Below are positions 8,775 to 18,203 of a stretch of 64,000 nucleotides of DNA, one piece after another; position 1 is the first letter of the stretch; the number at the start of each line of letters is the position of its first letter. The DNA comes from Sideroxydans lithotrophicus (GTDB lineage Bacteria > Pseudomonadota > Gammaproteobacteria > Burkholderiales > Gallionellaceae): the NCBI GenBank assembly GCA_020723185.1, contig DYJI01000007.1, forward strand, positions 153,874 to 217,873. The letters run 5' to 3'. The position numbers and the translations under genes are program-made. The notes under the pieces are model-generated. The model was not told the origin of the DNA and made no database searches. It saw only the letters and a list, made by a program, of their open reading frames with translations.

Positions 8775-9752
8775 GTGCAAATCGTCGGACTGGATATTGG
8801 TTACTCGAACTTGAAGGTGGCATTTGGTGAAGATGGGAAGGAGCCAGCGCTCGTAAGCCGTCCTGCCGGTGCCGCACCATCGGAGCATATCGGCCAGCGC
8901 ATCATGCCTGCCGGCGCAGATGAGCCTTTGCGCGTTCTGGTGGATGGCAAAGAGTATGTCGCCGGATGCAGCCATGATCGACTGGAGAACTGGGCGCGCG
9001 AACTCCACAAGGATTACACCTCCACCGATTCCTACCGCGCCCTGTTCAATGCCGGTCTGCTGCTGTCCGGCATGACGGAGATCGATCGCGTGGTGACTGG
9101 TCTGCCGACCAGTCAATACTTCGATGACGGTCTGCGCAAGCACTTGGCCAAGACCATGAAGGGCGAGCATCAAGTCACCCCGAAGAAGAAGATCATCGTC
9201 AAGGACGTGAAGATCGTGCCCCAGCCGCTGGGCGGTTTCGTCGACTACCTCAACCACCTCGAAGATCCATCCGAGATCGAAGATGCCTCGGTACTGGTCA
9301 TCGACCCGGGCTTCTTCTCGGTGGACTGGGTGCTTTTGGTGAACGGCGAATTCAAGCGCGGCTCGTCCGGTACCAGTCTCGATGCCACCTCGGTCATCCT
9401 GGACGAAGCCAGCGCGCTGATCGGCAAGGACTACGGGAGCGGCCCAGGACGCAGCAAGATGGAGAACGCGGTACGTTCCGGCCGGAACACAGTGTCGGTG
9501 CACGGCACTCGCGTCGACATCGCCCCCTATCTGGCCGCTGCTTCGGCAACAGTGGGGCACATCGTCAGCTCCCAGCTGCAAGCCTCCCTGCGCAAGGAAG
9601 AGTCAGCGGTCGATGCCATCGTGATGGTGGGTGGTGGCGCACCGTTGTTCCAAGCCGCGATCAAGGAAGCTTTCGACAAGACACCGCTGACGATTTCCGA
9701 ATCGTCCGTGTTCGCGAACGCACGCGGCTTCTGGCACGGCGGGGCGGCGTAA
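8775..9752 (+). CDS. Actin-like ATPase, ParM/StbA family, PRTRC protein D-like
   Basis: A 325-residue actin-fold protein starting at GTG 8775, placed 6 bases after AAGGAG. The start is chosen because LDIGYSNLKVAFGEDG, the first phosphate-binding loop, begins at residue 5; a longer open frame upstream only reads through the operator. The second phosphate motif is VLVIDPGFFSVDWVL (about residue 174) and the adenosine motif is MVGGGAPLF near 284. Plasmid ParM proteins form filaments that push replicons apart. The PRTRC system found at 48.9-55.6 kb has a partner D of this size and fold that is often encoded away from the cassette, so this is a good candidate for D. Confidence 0.82.
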   Translation: MQIVGLDIGYSNLKVAFGEDGKEPALVSRPAGAAPSEHIGQRIMPAGADEPLRVLVDGKEYVAGCSHDRLENWARELHKDYTSTDSYRALFNAGLLLSGMTEIDRVVTGLPTSQYFDDGLRKHLAKTMKGEHQVTPKKKIIVKDVKIVPQPLGGFVDYLNHLEDPSEIEDASVLVIDPGFFSVDWVLLVNGEFKRGSSGTSLDATSVILDEASALIGKDYGSGPGRSKMENAVRSGRNTVSVHGTRVDIAPYLAAASATVGHIVSSQLQASLRKEESAVDAIVMVGGGAPLFQAAIKEAFDKTPLTISESSVFANARGFWHGGAA

Positions 9753-9777
9753 TGGACGGCGAGAGCTTGGAGGGGTC

Positions 9778-10056
9778 ATGCGGATAACCGTCAACTATTT
9801 CGAGGGATACCCTGAGTTGGAGGCCGAGTTGGCCAAGCACTCGCCACGCGCCCGTGCTGAGCGGATGCGATTCCTTGCGGCGATGGGATTGGCTTTCATG
9901 AACGATGGTCGGTCCCACGCCGCCGCTGCACCGGCAGCAGCGCCGGTTGCTACGCAGGCAGCTCCTGCGGCAATCCAGACGACACCAGGCAAGGGTGCTA
10001 GCAGCACAGCAAAGTCCATTACGCGTAGTGTTTTCGGGCAGACGAATGACGATTAG
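9778..10056 (+). CDS. Small ParR/StbB-like partner of the ParM-like protein
   Basis: A 92-residue protein following the ParM-like gene by 25 bases, with a GAGGGG ribosome site before ATG. The first 45 residues are helical and charged (ELEAELAKHSPRARAERMRFLAAMGLAFM); the rest is an Ala/Pro/Thr linker ending in a short basic-acidic tail. Size and position fit a ParR-type adaptor that binds centromere DNA and the filament. No clear DNA-binding motif is visible, so the role is inferred from context. Confidence 0.6.
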   Translation: MRITVNYFEGYPELEAELAKHSPRARAERMRFLAAMGLAFMNDGRSHAAAAPAAAPVATQAAPAAIQTTPGKGASSTAKSITRSVFGQTNDD

Positions 10057-10408
10057 CAATCCCTATCTTGCCGGCCTTGATCTGGCCAAGCAGCACCACG
10101 GCACAAGCGGTCAATCCGCAATGGTGAAGTGCATCCTGTCGCTGTACAACAGCCGGAACTCGTTCTCGATCAGCGAGATCTTGGCACCGCTCGACAACAA
10201 GTATTCGGCGGCGGTCTTTGCCATGCTTCACGAGTACGCGCGCCACGGCGAAACCGAGGAATTGCGGATCGCTGGCCGTTGGTGCGTCGAGAACTTCCCG
10301 CGCATGATCGAACTCGCCGATGCCATGAGCAACGCGGCCGGAGAAGTTCGTTATCGCTGGGATCGGGAGCATGAAGCAGAAATGCGCCGCTTGTATCCAG
10401 ATGGCTAG
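10046..10408 (+). CDS. Hypothetical protein, possibly DUF7673-like
   Basis: A 120-residue soluble protein starting at ATG 10046, overlapping the previous stop by 11 bases. It has a GQSAMVKCILSLYNSRNSF segment and a later acidic-aromatic stretch (YARHGETEELRIAGRWC). The GQS...LL..YN pattern weakly recalls DUF7673 of mobile elements. Third gene of the ParM-like operon; function unknown. Confidence 0.6.
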   Translation: MTISNPYLAGLDLAKQHHGTSGQSAMVKCILSLYNSRNSFSISEILAPLDNKYSAAVFAMLHEYARHGETEELRIAGRWCVENFPRMIELADAMSNAAGEVRYRWDREHEAEMRRLYPDG

Positions 10409-10424
10409 CGGGAAGTCAGAAATC

Positions 10425-10672
10425 ATGAGCGAGAAGACCGCAGTGATGTCGCGCGCCCTATCTCATGAATGGGTGTCGCTGGAACAGTTGGGGGAGGCAA
10501 TACGAAGTGTTCTGCAGCACATCCCGAGTACACGGCACAACGGTTGTTGCATCCGGACGCGGAAAGACTCTGTGAGGCACTGGCCGAGATGAACTATCGG
10601 AAATTGAGTGCAGTGAAACGCGAGGTGTTCGAAGGCGAACATCTGGAAGCGCTGATGAGGTGGGTTGAATGA
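10425..10672 (+). pseudogene. Small gene apparently broken by a frameshift
   Basis: An ATG at 10425 (MSEKTAVMSRALSHEWVSLE) opens a plausible frame. After about 25 codons the natural continuation (AAHPEYTAQRLLHPDAERL...FEGEHLEALMRWVE) lies one frame over and ends at 10672, overlapping the next start by 4 bases. The switch falls near the G5 run at about 10489-10495. The second frame alone (from ATG 10469) has no visible ribosome site. It is either a frameshift mutation, a sequencing error in the G run or, less likely, programmed slippage. The tail resembles short helical element proteins; function unknown. Confidence 0.45.
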
Positions 10673-10932
10673 TCGAATTGATTGAATGGGTAGGGTGCAT
10701 CATCGGATTGGGCGGCGCAGCACTGCTTGCCATGAACTCCCGCCATTCTGCATGGGGATGGGTGCTATTCATCCTGTCGAATGTTGCCTGGATTGCATAC
10801 GGCCTGTTGACACACGCTAATGGGTTGGTGGTCCAGCAGCTCGGCTTCACGGTCACAAGCTTGATGGGCATCTGGAAGTGGCTGGTTGTTCCGCGCCTTG
10901 CGCTCAAATCTATCCACAAAAATGGTGGATAA
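10669..10932 (+). CDS. Small PnuC-like membrane protein
   Basis: An 87-residue protein with three predicted membrane helices (about residues 7-22, 29-47 and 55-75). The pattern WGWVLFILSNVAWIAYGLL then FTVTSLMGIWKW recalls a PnuC/SemiSWEET half-transporter. It overlaps the preceding frame (ATGA) and the recombinase start. Such small proteins are frequent on plasmids; the substrate cannot be told. Confidence 0.65.
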   Translation: MIELIEWVGCIIGLGGAALLAMNSRHSAWGWVLFILSNVAWIAYGLLTHANGLVVQQLGFTVTSLMGIWKWLVVPRLALKSIHKNGG

Positions 10933-12919
10933 GGTTGTGAACAAGGCCGTCGAGCCACCGGAAATTGCTGGAGTTCGAGGTGCTGCACATACCTTGAGCG
11001 GCAACCTCGTGCAAAGAAAAATCGGTCGGCATCACATCGCCTTTTTCCGTGCAAGTCTGCAAGGGCTGGACATCGGCGACATGGCCGACAAGTATCTTGA
11101 GACCGGCATGGATCTCCGCCGCGCCAAGACGACGCTGGTGTGGATCTGGGACACGCTGCGCCAGGCTGCATTGCGACATGGCAAACATCGTGAGGCCCAC
11201 CTGATCCGTCTGCGGGTGACCATCCATAGTCCCGTCGAGGTCACGGCCAAGATCCCTTCGCTGGATGAGTTCCGGGATGAGTTCGACCCGAACGGCTTCT
11301 ACACCGAGAGAGAGCTGCTTCAAGCCTATCTGGAAGCCCATCCCCAGTCCGTCGATACACAAGCTCGGAAGAGGCAGCGCCTGATCAGTCGGCAGCTGGA
11401 AGCCCTGAAATGGATAGAGCCATTGATCTCTGCCGACCCTGTGCGCGAAGACTGGGTTGCGGCATGGTTCGATGAAACGATATCCAAGCGCCTGCTGCTG
11501 GCCGGGCTGCCTACGCTGGGGCATCTCTTGGATTGTATTGCCAGCGCCGGATATCGGTGGTGGATCGGCGTGCCAAGACTAGGAGAAAAGGGCGCTGCGC
11601 GTATCGTGGCGTGGCTGCGGGGCTATGAAGCCTCACTGGGGGCACTTCCGGAACTGTCACTTATGCCGCTGCGTAGCATATCCACCAGCGCACTGATCCA
11701 AACACGCCAGATGTGCACAGGAATCGTGCCGCTGGAGTCGTTTGCCTCGCCGGCAGACCTTGATGGACGGGACGGCTCGAACCGCTACCCTGGAGCACCG
11801 CGCATCGATGCAGCCAACGATTACCAGGCCATCTTTGCGTGGCTGGCCACGAAGTCCGGAAATCCGAACACGCAGCGCTCCTATCAGAAGGAAGCTGAAC
11901 GGATGCTGCTATGGGCGGTGCTGGAACGCGGCAAGGCACTATCCAGCCTGTCGGTCGAAGACTGTGCCGCCTATCGTGATTGGCTTTCCATGCTCGGCCG
12001 CACAGAAGACGCAGAGTGGCCCTTCCGTATTGCGCAGTCATCATGGCTGGGTGAGAAGGGTATTGCTCGCCACAAACAAGGCTGGAAGCCGTTCGATGGG
12101 GCGCTATCGGCGCGCAGCGTGAAGTACGCCGTAACCGTTGTCAGTGGTTTGTATGAGTGGCTGGTCCGCGTACATTACTGCGCATTCAATCCATGGGTAG
12201 GGGTGTCGAAGACGCTGCGGGTCAATGCCGACGAACCGGCACCGGAGGTTGAGTTCATGCGCGCCTTCTCGGTTGGCCAATGGGAACATTTGATGTCGGG
12301 TCTGGCTGGCCAGCCGATCAGCAAACAGAACGTGAGGCTGAAGTTCGTCCTCCCGTTGGCCTATTCCACCGGCATGCGTATCTCGGAGCTGGTGGACGCG
12401 ACCATTGGTCGTATCTACACCATGCCGCTCACGGATGGTGTGGGAGTGAGGTGGATGCTCAAGGTGCTGGGGAAGGGCGGCAAGTGGCGCGCAGTGCCTA
12501 TTCCATCGGACACCATCGAGGCGCTGAAAACCTACCTTGACCATCGGGGCCTGAACTCGGACATCCTCAGCAACCCGCCTGAGACGCCGCTCATCGCAAG
12601 CCTGACCGGCCCGGGAGCGGTCACCACCAGTGCGCTTTCCAAATCGCTGGACGGGTTCTTTGATGACGTGGCCAGAAAACTCAAGGAAGACGGCCGGAGC
12701 ATCGAGGCCAAAGCATTCGAGCAGGCTACGGTCCACTGGATGCGTCATACCTGCGGAAGCCATTTGGCGTTGAGCGGCGTTCCCCTGAACGTCATTCAGC
12801 GATTGCTGGGCCATGCCAGCCTTCAAACAACCAGCATTTATACCGATGCCTCCGATGAGAATATGTGGCGTGCGGTGGAAAGCGCAGGGCAGAGCAGATC
12901 GAGCAAGGGGGCGGTGTGA
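10922..12919 (+). CDS. Tyrosine site-specific recombinase with DUF3701-like N terminus
   Basis: A 665-residue integrase counted from ATG 10922. The N-terminal part (RRHHIAFFRASLQGLD-like segment around residue 35) matches the DUF3701 type of large integrases and is followed by a helix-hairpin-helix region and a SAM-like core-binding domain. The catalytic domain has Arg in STGMRISELV, Lys in KGGKWRAVP, HxxR in HWMRHTCGSH, a His in LLGHASLQTT and the nucleophile Tyr in SIYTDASDE. All key residues are present. It may integrate the element or resolve multimers; no attachment sites could be identified in the window. Confidence 0.93.
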   Translation: MVDKVVNKAVEPPEIAGVRGAAHTLSGNLVQRKIGRHHIAFFRASLQGLDIGDMADKYLETGMDLRRAKTTLVWIWDTLRQAALRHGKHREAHLIRLRVTIHSPVEVTAKIPSLDEFRDEFDPNGFYTERELLQAYLEAHPQSVDTQARKRQRLISRQLEALKWIEPLISADPVREDWVAAWFDETISKRLLLAGLPTLGHLLDCIASAGYRWWIGVPRLGEKGAARIVAWLRGYEASLGALPELSLMPLRSISTSALIQTRQMCTGIVPLESFASPADLDGRDGSNRYPGAPRIDAANDYQAIFAWLATKSGNPNTQRSYQKEAERMLLWAVLERGKALSSLSVEDCAAYRDWLSMLGRTEDAEWPFRIAQSSWLGEKGIARHKQGWKPFDGALSARSVKYAVTVVSGLYEWLVRVHYCAFNPWVGVSKTLRVNADEPAPEVEFMRAFSVGQWEHLMSGLAGQPISKQNVRLKFVLPLAYSTGMRISELVDATIGRIYTMPLTDGVGVRWMLKVLGKGGKWRAVPIPSDTIEALKTYLDHRGLNSDILSNPPETPLIASLTGPGAVTTSALSKSLDGFFDDVARKLKEDGRSIEAKAFEQATVHWMRHTCGSHLALSGVPLNVIQRLLGHASLQTTSIYTDASDENMWRAVESAGQSRSSKGAV

Positions 12920-13128
12920 TTCTGCGTTTCGAGAGCAATCAGCGCGGATACATGGTCGAGCTGAGTGAGGATCTGTTCGGAGCATATATTTTGCGCAGGC
13001 GTTGGTATGGCCTGAACAACCGGAGAGGCGGCGCAAAACAACAAGTGTTCCTCTGCATGTCAGACGCCTTGAAAGAGGTACGCCGCATTACGCGCACCCG
13101 AGAAAGGCACGGGTACAGGCGCGGATGA
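12916..13128 (+). CDS. Stand-alone WGR-domain small protein
   Basis: A 70-residue protein with a GTG start at 12916 sharing GTGA with the recombinase stop. Nearly the whole length fits a WGR domain: ILRFESNQRGYMVEL, then RRRWYGLNNRRGG in place of WGRIG, an FLCMSDALKEVRRI segment and the terminal RHGYRRG. WGR domains bind nucleic acids and usually sit in larger PARP or ligase proteins. Tight coupling to the integrase suggests an accessory recombination or DNA-binding factor; this is inference. Confidence 0.7.
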   Translation: MILRFESNQRGYMVELSEDLFGAYILRRRWYGLNNRRGGAKQQVFLCMSDALKEVRRITRTRERHGYRRG

Positions 13129-13182
13129 TTTTCCAGTACGTTACACAAGCCGGTGAGCCTGCGGAGTGGCGAGCAGTTGCCT

Positions 13183-15138
13183 TCATAGCACGCCCTCTAC
13201 GACGATGCCGTTCATGTACATCATGTTCTTAAGATCCATCAAGCGGTTGATGGTCAATTCGGAAAGTGCGTGCCCTTGTGACAGGATCAACGTCCCGTCC
13301 TTGAGGCGGACGCTCTCCTTCAGCACCATCCCGGGGCGCAAGCGGTTCAGCGAGATCGGTCGTCCTCCAGTCGGCTCCTTGGCATTGCGCACCTGACGAA
13401 CTCCGGATGCATTCACAGTAGCCGAGCGATGGACGGAAGTGTTGGTTTCCTCGGACGACGGTAGACTCTTCAATTCGGTTCTGACCGCTTCGTATGCCAC
13501 GGGGGAATGAAGGTGCAGGGGTTCCGACAAAGCCTGCGCAAGCTTTTCCTCCACGACGGCAGGAATGATGGGCTTTACCAGAAAGCCGTTGATGTCGAGT
13601 GCCAGCGCTGAACCGAGTATCTCGGTCTGCGAGAACGAAGTGAGCACCACTACCCGCGTTTCTGGTTTTGCGCAGGTCTTACCAGCGCGTATCTTCTGGA
13701 TGAATTGCAAACCATTCATCCCCGGCATGTTGACGTCGGTGATGACCAGATCGAATACATGCCCATTCAGCAACTCGATAGCAGCCGTCGCGTTGTCAGC
13801 ATCGACGATATTCGAATAGCCCAAGTCATGCAGAACCTGAAGTGTGAGTTTTCTGGTGAAGTCATCATCCTCGATCACGAGGACTTTCAGCTCAGCCGCC
13901 TTATGCGAGACCTCCCGGGCTGAAGAGGGAGTCAGGTGCGCGAACGTTATTCCGAAACTGTTGACGAAGTCGCGGAATGAACTTTCATCCATCGGCTTCG
14001 CAATGAAATAGCCTTGCGTCGTATCGCATCCGATGGCTTTCAGGGCATCCCAGTCTTGCTGGGTCTCCACGCCTTCCGCCACGCTCTTGACCTTCAGCTT
14101 ATGCGCCATGTCAACGCTTGATTCGACCACGATGCGCAGTGCCTTGTTGTCTGCGAAGTCGGTTACGAAGGACTGGTCTATCTTCAGCTCTCCGAAGGCT
14201 ATGCGCGTGAGTTGCTGCAGACTTGAAGAGCCGGTACCGAAATCATCAATGGACAGCACAAAACCGTTCATACACAGTCGCGCCAGATTCTCCAATGCGC
14301 ACGCGACATCTGTCATGGCAGCGGATTCCGTGATCTCCAGCACGATGAACTGCGGTTCCACTCCTGCCGCGCGTGCGATCCGGGTGATCTTGTCTGCCAA
14401 TGTCGTATCGTCCAGCGAGACCAGTGACAGGTTGACCGATACCGTCAGCAGGTGCCCCTGTCCATGCAACACACGTACTGCCTCCGCCGACCTTTTCAGG
14501 ATATGGAAGGTCAGTTCATCGATGTTGCCAGTCTGTTCTAGCACCGGGATGAACATACCGGGACCGACCACTCCATGCGCTGGATGCTTCCAGCGTGCCA
14601 ACGCCTCGGCGCCCACCAGTCGCCCGCTCTTCATATCCACCTTGGGCTGGAAGAACGGCTCGAACTGGCCGGCACTTATCGCCTGCATGATCTCTTCAAG
14701 TTGGAAACTCATTGCCGTGTTGGTCTGCGGTGCTTTTTGCGCCGTCTTGCCGTACTTGAGCAGTTGCTGCCGGAGCTGTTCCAGCAAGATCGGTTTCTCC
14801 ATCATGCCCAGCAACTGGACGCCATACATCTGCGTCATTTTGCCGACCGACGTCAATATCTTGTCGTCCATCCCGCTGGTGAGGATGACAGCAACATCCC
14901 GGTGCATTTCTCCCAGATGGCGGAGGAATTCCATACCATCCATTTCTGGCATGCTCAGGTCGCACAGTGCGATATGGACGTTCTTCGAATCTGGATTAAG
15001 GAGGATATCCAGCGCCTGCTTGCCATTGCCGGCGGTCTGGATGGAAGTGATTCCCAGCGACTTCAGCATGGTCGTCATGATGCTGCGCTGGAATTCGTCA
15101 TCTTCCACGATCAAGACGCTCAGGTCATGGATGTTCAT
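13183..15138 (-). CDS. REC-EAL-REC response regulator, c-di-GMP phosphodiesterase type
   Basis: A 651-residue protein. REC1 at about 8-130 (VEDDEFQ, CDLSMPEMDG) is followed by EAL at about 150-395 with EALARWKHP, IDDFGTGSSSL and KIDQSFVTDF, so the catalytic motifs are largely kept. REC2 spans about 418-540 (VIEDDDFTRK, ITDVNMPGMNG). The last 60 residues carry RPGMVLKESVRLKDGTLIL, also seen at the end of the HD-GYP protein at 25367. It should hydrolyse c-di-GMP under phosphorylation control. Its start shares ATGA with the hybrid-kinase stop, so that kinase is its likely partner. Confidence 0.92.
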   Translation of the reverse strand: MNIHDLSVLIVEDDEFQRSIMTTMLKSLGITSIQTAGNGKQALDILLNPDSKNVHIALCDLSMPEMDGMEFLRHLGEMHRDVAVILTSGMDDKILTSVGKMTQMYGVQLLGMMEKPILLEQLRQQLLKYGKTAQKAPQTNTAMSFQLEEIMQAISAGQFEPFFQPKVDMKSGRLVGAEALARWKHPAHGVVGPGMFIPVLEQTGNIDELTFHILKRSAEAVRVLHGQGHLLTVSVNLSLVSLDDTTLADKITRIARAAGVEPQFIVLEITESAAMTDVACALENLARLCMNGFVLSIDDFGTGSSSLQQLTRIAFGELKIDQSFVTDFADNKALRIVVESSVDMAHKLKVKSVAEGVETQQDWDALKAIGCDTTQGYFIAKPMDESSFRDFVNSFGITFAHLTPSSAREVSHKAAELKVLVIEDDDFTRKLTLQVLHDLGYSNIVDADNATAAIELLNGHVFDLVITDVNMPGMNGLQFIQKIRAGKTCAKPETRVVVLTSFSQTEILGSALALDINGFLVKPIIPAVVEEKLAQALSEPLHLHSPVAYEAVRTELKSLPSSEETNTSVHRSATVNASGVRQVRNAKEPTGGRPISLNRLRPGMVLKESVRLKDGTLILSQGHALSELTINRLMDLKNMMYMNGIVVEGVL

Positions 15139-18100
15139 CGCCCGCCCTCCGTGTTATCACCTTCCGAGATAAACGACGCCAGCCTCTCAAGTGCCTGATC
15201 AAGCGCTGCCTTGGCGATGGCCGCTGCTTTTTCATTATGATCCCGCGCCGCCTGCTCCAGCGCTTCACATGCCCGCGCCATGGCCGTGGCACCGACCATC
15301 CGGCAAGAGCCCTTCATGCGATGCGCGGTAGTCTCCGCATCGGCGATATTTCCTTGTTCGAGCATTCCGGGCAGCTTGGCATGATCGTCCCGGATATGTG
15401 CCAGGAAGTCATTCAATACGCGCGCATGCCCGGAACCGTCCGTCACGATAGCATCCAGGATCGAGTGGTCTAAAGGTTGCTCATGGTCATCCGTGGTCGT
15501 CACGGAAGGCATACTCGATGCACCGTTGCTTTGTGCAAGAGATAGCCATTTGGCCAATACCTGCTTGAGCTGGGCAAGGTTGGCGGGCTTCACCAGCAGT
15601 TCATCCATTCCGGCATCCCGGCAACGCCCCTCTTCCTCGGCCAAGGCGTTGGCTGTCCAGGCGATGACCGGGGTTCTGGGAAGGGACTCGTCCGCTTCCG
15701 CCTTGCGTATCTCGCGAGCGAGTTCGTAACCATTCATCTCAGGCATGTGGCAATCGGTGATGACCAGCACAAAACGCCCTTCGCGCCACTTCGACAGAGC
15801 GACCGATCCGTTCTCCGCGGTTTCGGCGCGCAATCCCAGCAACTGGATCTGGCGTGCCAGCAGATCGCGATTGATGGGATGATCGTCGACCGCCAGCACC
15901 AGCGGGGCATCGGCACCGACGTCGAGCAGAGGAACGACCTTACGTTGCTCCACTTCCAGGTGCGAACTTCTTATTTCTTCGCCCGGTGCACCGGAGACTG
16001 GAAGCGTCAGGGTAAGGCTGAAGACGGAACCTTCTCCTGGTGTGCTCTGCAATGAGATATCACCGTCCAACAGCTCCGCCAATCGCCTGCAGATCGCAAG
16101 CCCGAGTCCGGTCCCGCCATACATACGCGCTGTATCCGCGCTCTCCTGCCGGTAGCGTTGGAACAGGCGCTGTTGGTCTTTCAGGGCGATCCCCATCCCC
16201 GTATCCTTGACAGAGAAACGCACCTGATCGCTGCTATCAAGATGTTTCACAAGCTCTGCCCTCAGCTCGATCTCTCCCTGCAGGGTGAATTTGATCGCAT
16301 TGCTGACGAAGTTGTTGAGTACCTGCGTCAGGCGCAAGGGGTCCACGACGTAAGCTGCCTTGAGACGCGGATCGGCATGCTGCCAAAGCATCAGCGATTT
16401 GGCGCTGGCGACACGCGAGTAGGTGTTGACGACATCCTGCAGCAAGCCCGGTATTGAAGTCGGACGCGGAGAGAGTTCAAGTTTTCCTTCTTCTATCTTG
16501 GACCAGTCCAGGATGTCGCTGACGATACGCAACAGGCCTCTGCCGGAATCCCATGCAGCATCCAGCGTCGCATGCTGCTCTTTGTCGAGATTCGTCATGG
16601 AAAGCAGCTCCAGCATGCCCAGCATGCCAGTGAGCGGCGTGCGTATCTCGTGGCTCATGGTGGCAAGGAAAGAGTCCTTAGCCTTGTTGGCGAGTTCCGC
16701 CTTTTGCTTCGCGGCTTCAAGCTGTTTCGTGGCCTCACGGTAGGCGGTAACATCGTGCGCAGTGGCGTACATGAGACCATCCTTGTCGGGCGCCGACAAC
16801 CAAGACAATATCCGCCATGAGCCATCCTTATGCCGGTAGCGGTTCTCGAACCGCAGCACGGTCTCTCCGGACTTGACCTGCCGCTCGACCTCACGCAGGG
16901 TGACGGCATGTTCGTCCGGATGCACGAAAAAAAGATAGGGATGCGTCAGCATCTCCTCGGTGCTCCAACCCAGCGTTTTGGTGAATGCGGGATTGACGCG
17001 CTTGAAGTAACCGTCCGCGCTGGAGATGCACATCATGTCCAGCGATAGTTCGAAGAAACGGTCCAGTTGATCCTCTGCCGCCTTGCGGGCAGAGACGTCG
17101 CGCGTGATTTTCGAAAAACCCAGCGCTTTGCCTTCTTCGTTGTAAAGGGTGGTGATGACTACATTGGCCCAGAATCGCGTTCCGTCCTTGCGCACCCGCC
17201 AGCCTTCGTCTTCGCAACGGCCATGCTCCATCGCTTGGGAAAGCTTTGCTGCCGGTTTTCCGGATGCGATGTCTTCTGCAGGATAGAAGACCGAGAAGTG
17301 CCGCCCGATGATCTCTTCGGCCGTATAGCCTTTCAACCGTTCAGCCCCCTCATTCCACGTGATGACATGGCCCTGCAGGTCGAGCATCAGGTTCGCGACA
17401 TCCTTGACGCCGTCGACCAGCATGCGATATCGCTCCTCGCTGGTCCGCAGCGCCTGTTGCGCGGCGTATTCATTGCCCACATCGCGAAACACCAGCACCG
17501 CACCGATCACGCTGCCATCGGTGTCGCGTATGGGCGCGCAACTGTCGGCAATAGGGGTTTCCCTGCCGTCACGGGCGATCAGCACGGTATCGTTGGCAAG
17601 ACCGTGGATGATGCCTTCCGCCAGCGCAGCTTCTACAGGGATAGTCGCGGGTTGACGTGTCTTGTGGTTGATGATGCGGAAAATATCGGCCACAGGATGA
17701 CCGAGCGCCTCCACCTGCGACCAACCGGTCAGTTGTTCCGCCACGGAATTCAGGCGCGTTATCCTACCTTGGGCATCGGTCGACATCACAGCATCGCCAA
17801 TGGAATCGAGCGTCACTGACAATTTTCTCTCGCTGGCACGCAGGGCGACGGTTGCCTCCACAGCCTGCCGCACTGACCTTATTCTTTTTTCGTGCGAAAT
17901 GCTGAACAGGACACCCATCAAGCAAAACACGCTGACCGAGACGAGTGTCATCGGCGTGTCGACGGCGAAGGAAAATTGAGGAGGGATGAAGAACCACGTG
18001 ACTAATGCTGCCGAAAAAAACGTGGAGGCCAAGCCCGGGCGCAATCCTCCAATCCAGGAGCTGATGAACACCGCAGGAAAGAATAGAAGCCATACGTAAG

Positions 18101-18203
18101 GCTGAATTGCGGCCCAGAAGACCCATTGCAGCATGCCGGCAACGAGCGGCGGCAAGACCGCAATGAGCAGCATCCTGATCAATGATGGGGCACGAACTTT
18201 CAT
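15135..18203 (-). CDS. Hybrid sensor histidine kinase, DUF4118-PAS x3-HisKA-HATPase-REC-HPt
   Basis: A 1022-residue membrane kinase. ATG 18203 is preferred because AAGAGGG precedes it; an in-frame TTG 51 bases upstream lacks such a site. Membrane segments of DUF4118 type lie at about 10-110, then three PAS domains (about 130-245, 258-375 and 388-500). HisKA has the phospho-acceptor in ATMSHEIRTPLTG (about 530), then HATPase (GTGLGLAICRR), REC (VDDHPINRD, TDCHMPEMNG) and HPt (HRMKGSCRMVG). This is a complete phosphorelay in one chain. It probably passes phosphate to the downstream REC-EAL-REC protein. Confidence 0.94.
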   Translation of the reverse strand: MKVRAPSLIRMLLIAVLPPLVAGMLQWVFWAAIQPYVWLLFFPAVFISSWIGGLRPGLASTFFSAALVTWFFIPPQFSFAVDTPMTLVSVSVFCLMGVLFSISHEKRIRSVRQAVEATVALRASERKLSVTLDSIGDAVMSTDAQGRITRLNSVAEQLTGWSQVEALGHPVADIFRIINHKTRQPATIPVEAALAEGIIHGLANDTVLIARDGRETPIADSCAPIRDTDGSVIGAVLVFRDVGNEYAAQQALRTSEERYRMLVDGVKDVANLMLDLQGHVITWNEGAERLKGYTAEEIIGRHFSVFYPAEDIASGKPAAKLSQAMEHGRCEDEGWRVRKDGTRFWANVVITTLYNEEGKALGFSKITRDVSARKAAEDQLDRFFELSLDMMCISSADGYFKRVNPAFTKTLGWSTEEMLTHPYLFFVHPDEHAVTLREVERQVKSGETVLRFENRYRHKDGSWRILSWLSAPDKDGLMYATAHDVTAYREATKQLEAAKQKAELANKAKDSFLATMSHEIRTPLTGMLGMLELLSMTNLDKEQHATLDAAWDSGRGLLRIVSDILDWSKIEEGKLELSPRPTSIPGLLQDVVNTYSRVASAKSLMLWQHADPRLKAAYVVDPLRLTQVLNNFVSNAIKFTLQGEIELRAELVKHLDSSDQVRFSVKDTGMGIALKDQQRLFQRYRQESADTARMYGGTGLGLAICRRLAELLDGDISLQSTPGEGSVFSLTLTLPVSGAPGEEIRSSHLEVEQRKVVPLLDVGADAPLVLAVDDHPINRDLLARQIQLLGLRAETAENGSVALSKWREGRFVLVITDCHMPEMNGYELAREIRKAEADESLPRTPVIAWTANALAEEEGRCRDAGMDELLVKPANLAQLKQVLAKWLSLAQSNGASSMPSVTTTDDHEQPLDHSILDAIVTDGSGHARVLNDFLAHIRDDHAKLPGMLEQGNIADAETTAHRMKGSCRMVGATAMARACEALEQAARDHNEKAAAIAKAALDQALERLASFISEGDNTEGGR

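Noticed and set aside
10425-10520. Programmed -1 ribosomal frameshift
   Set aside because: The G run does not form a canonical X-XXY-YYZ slippery heptamer in the zero frame and no downstream pseudoknot was evident.
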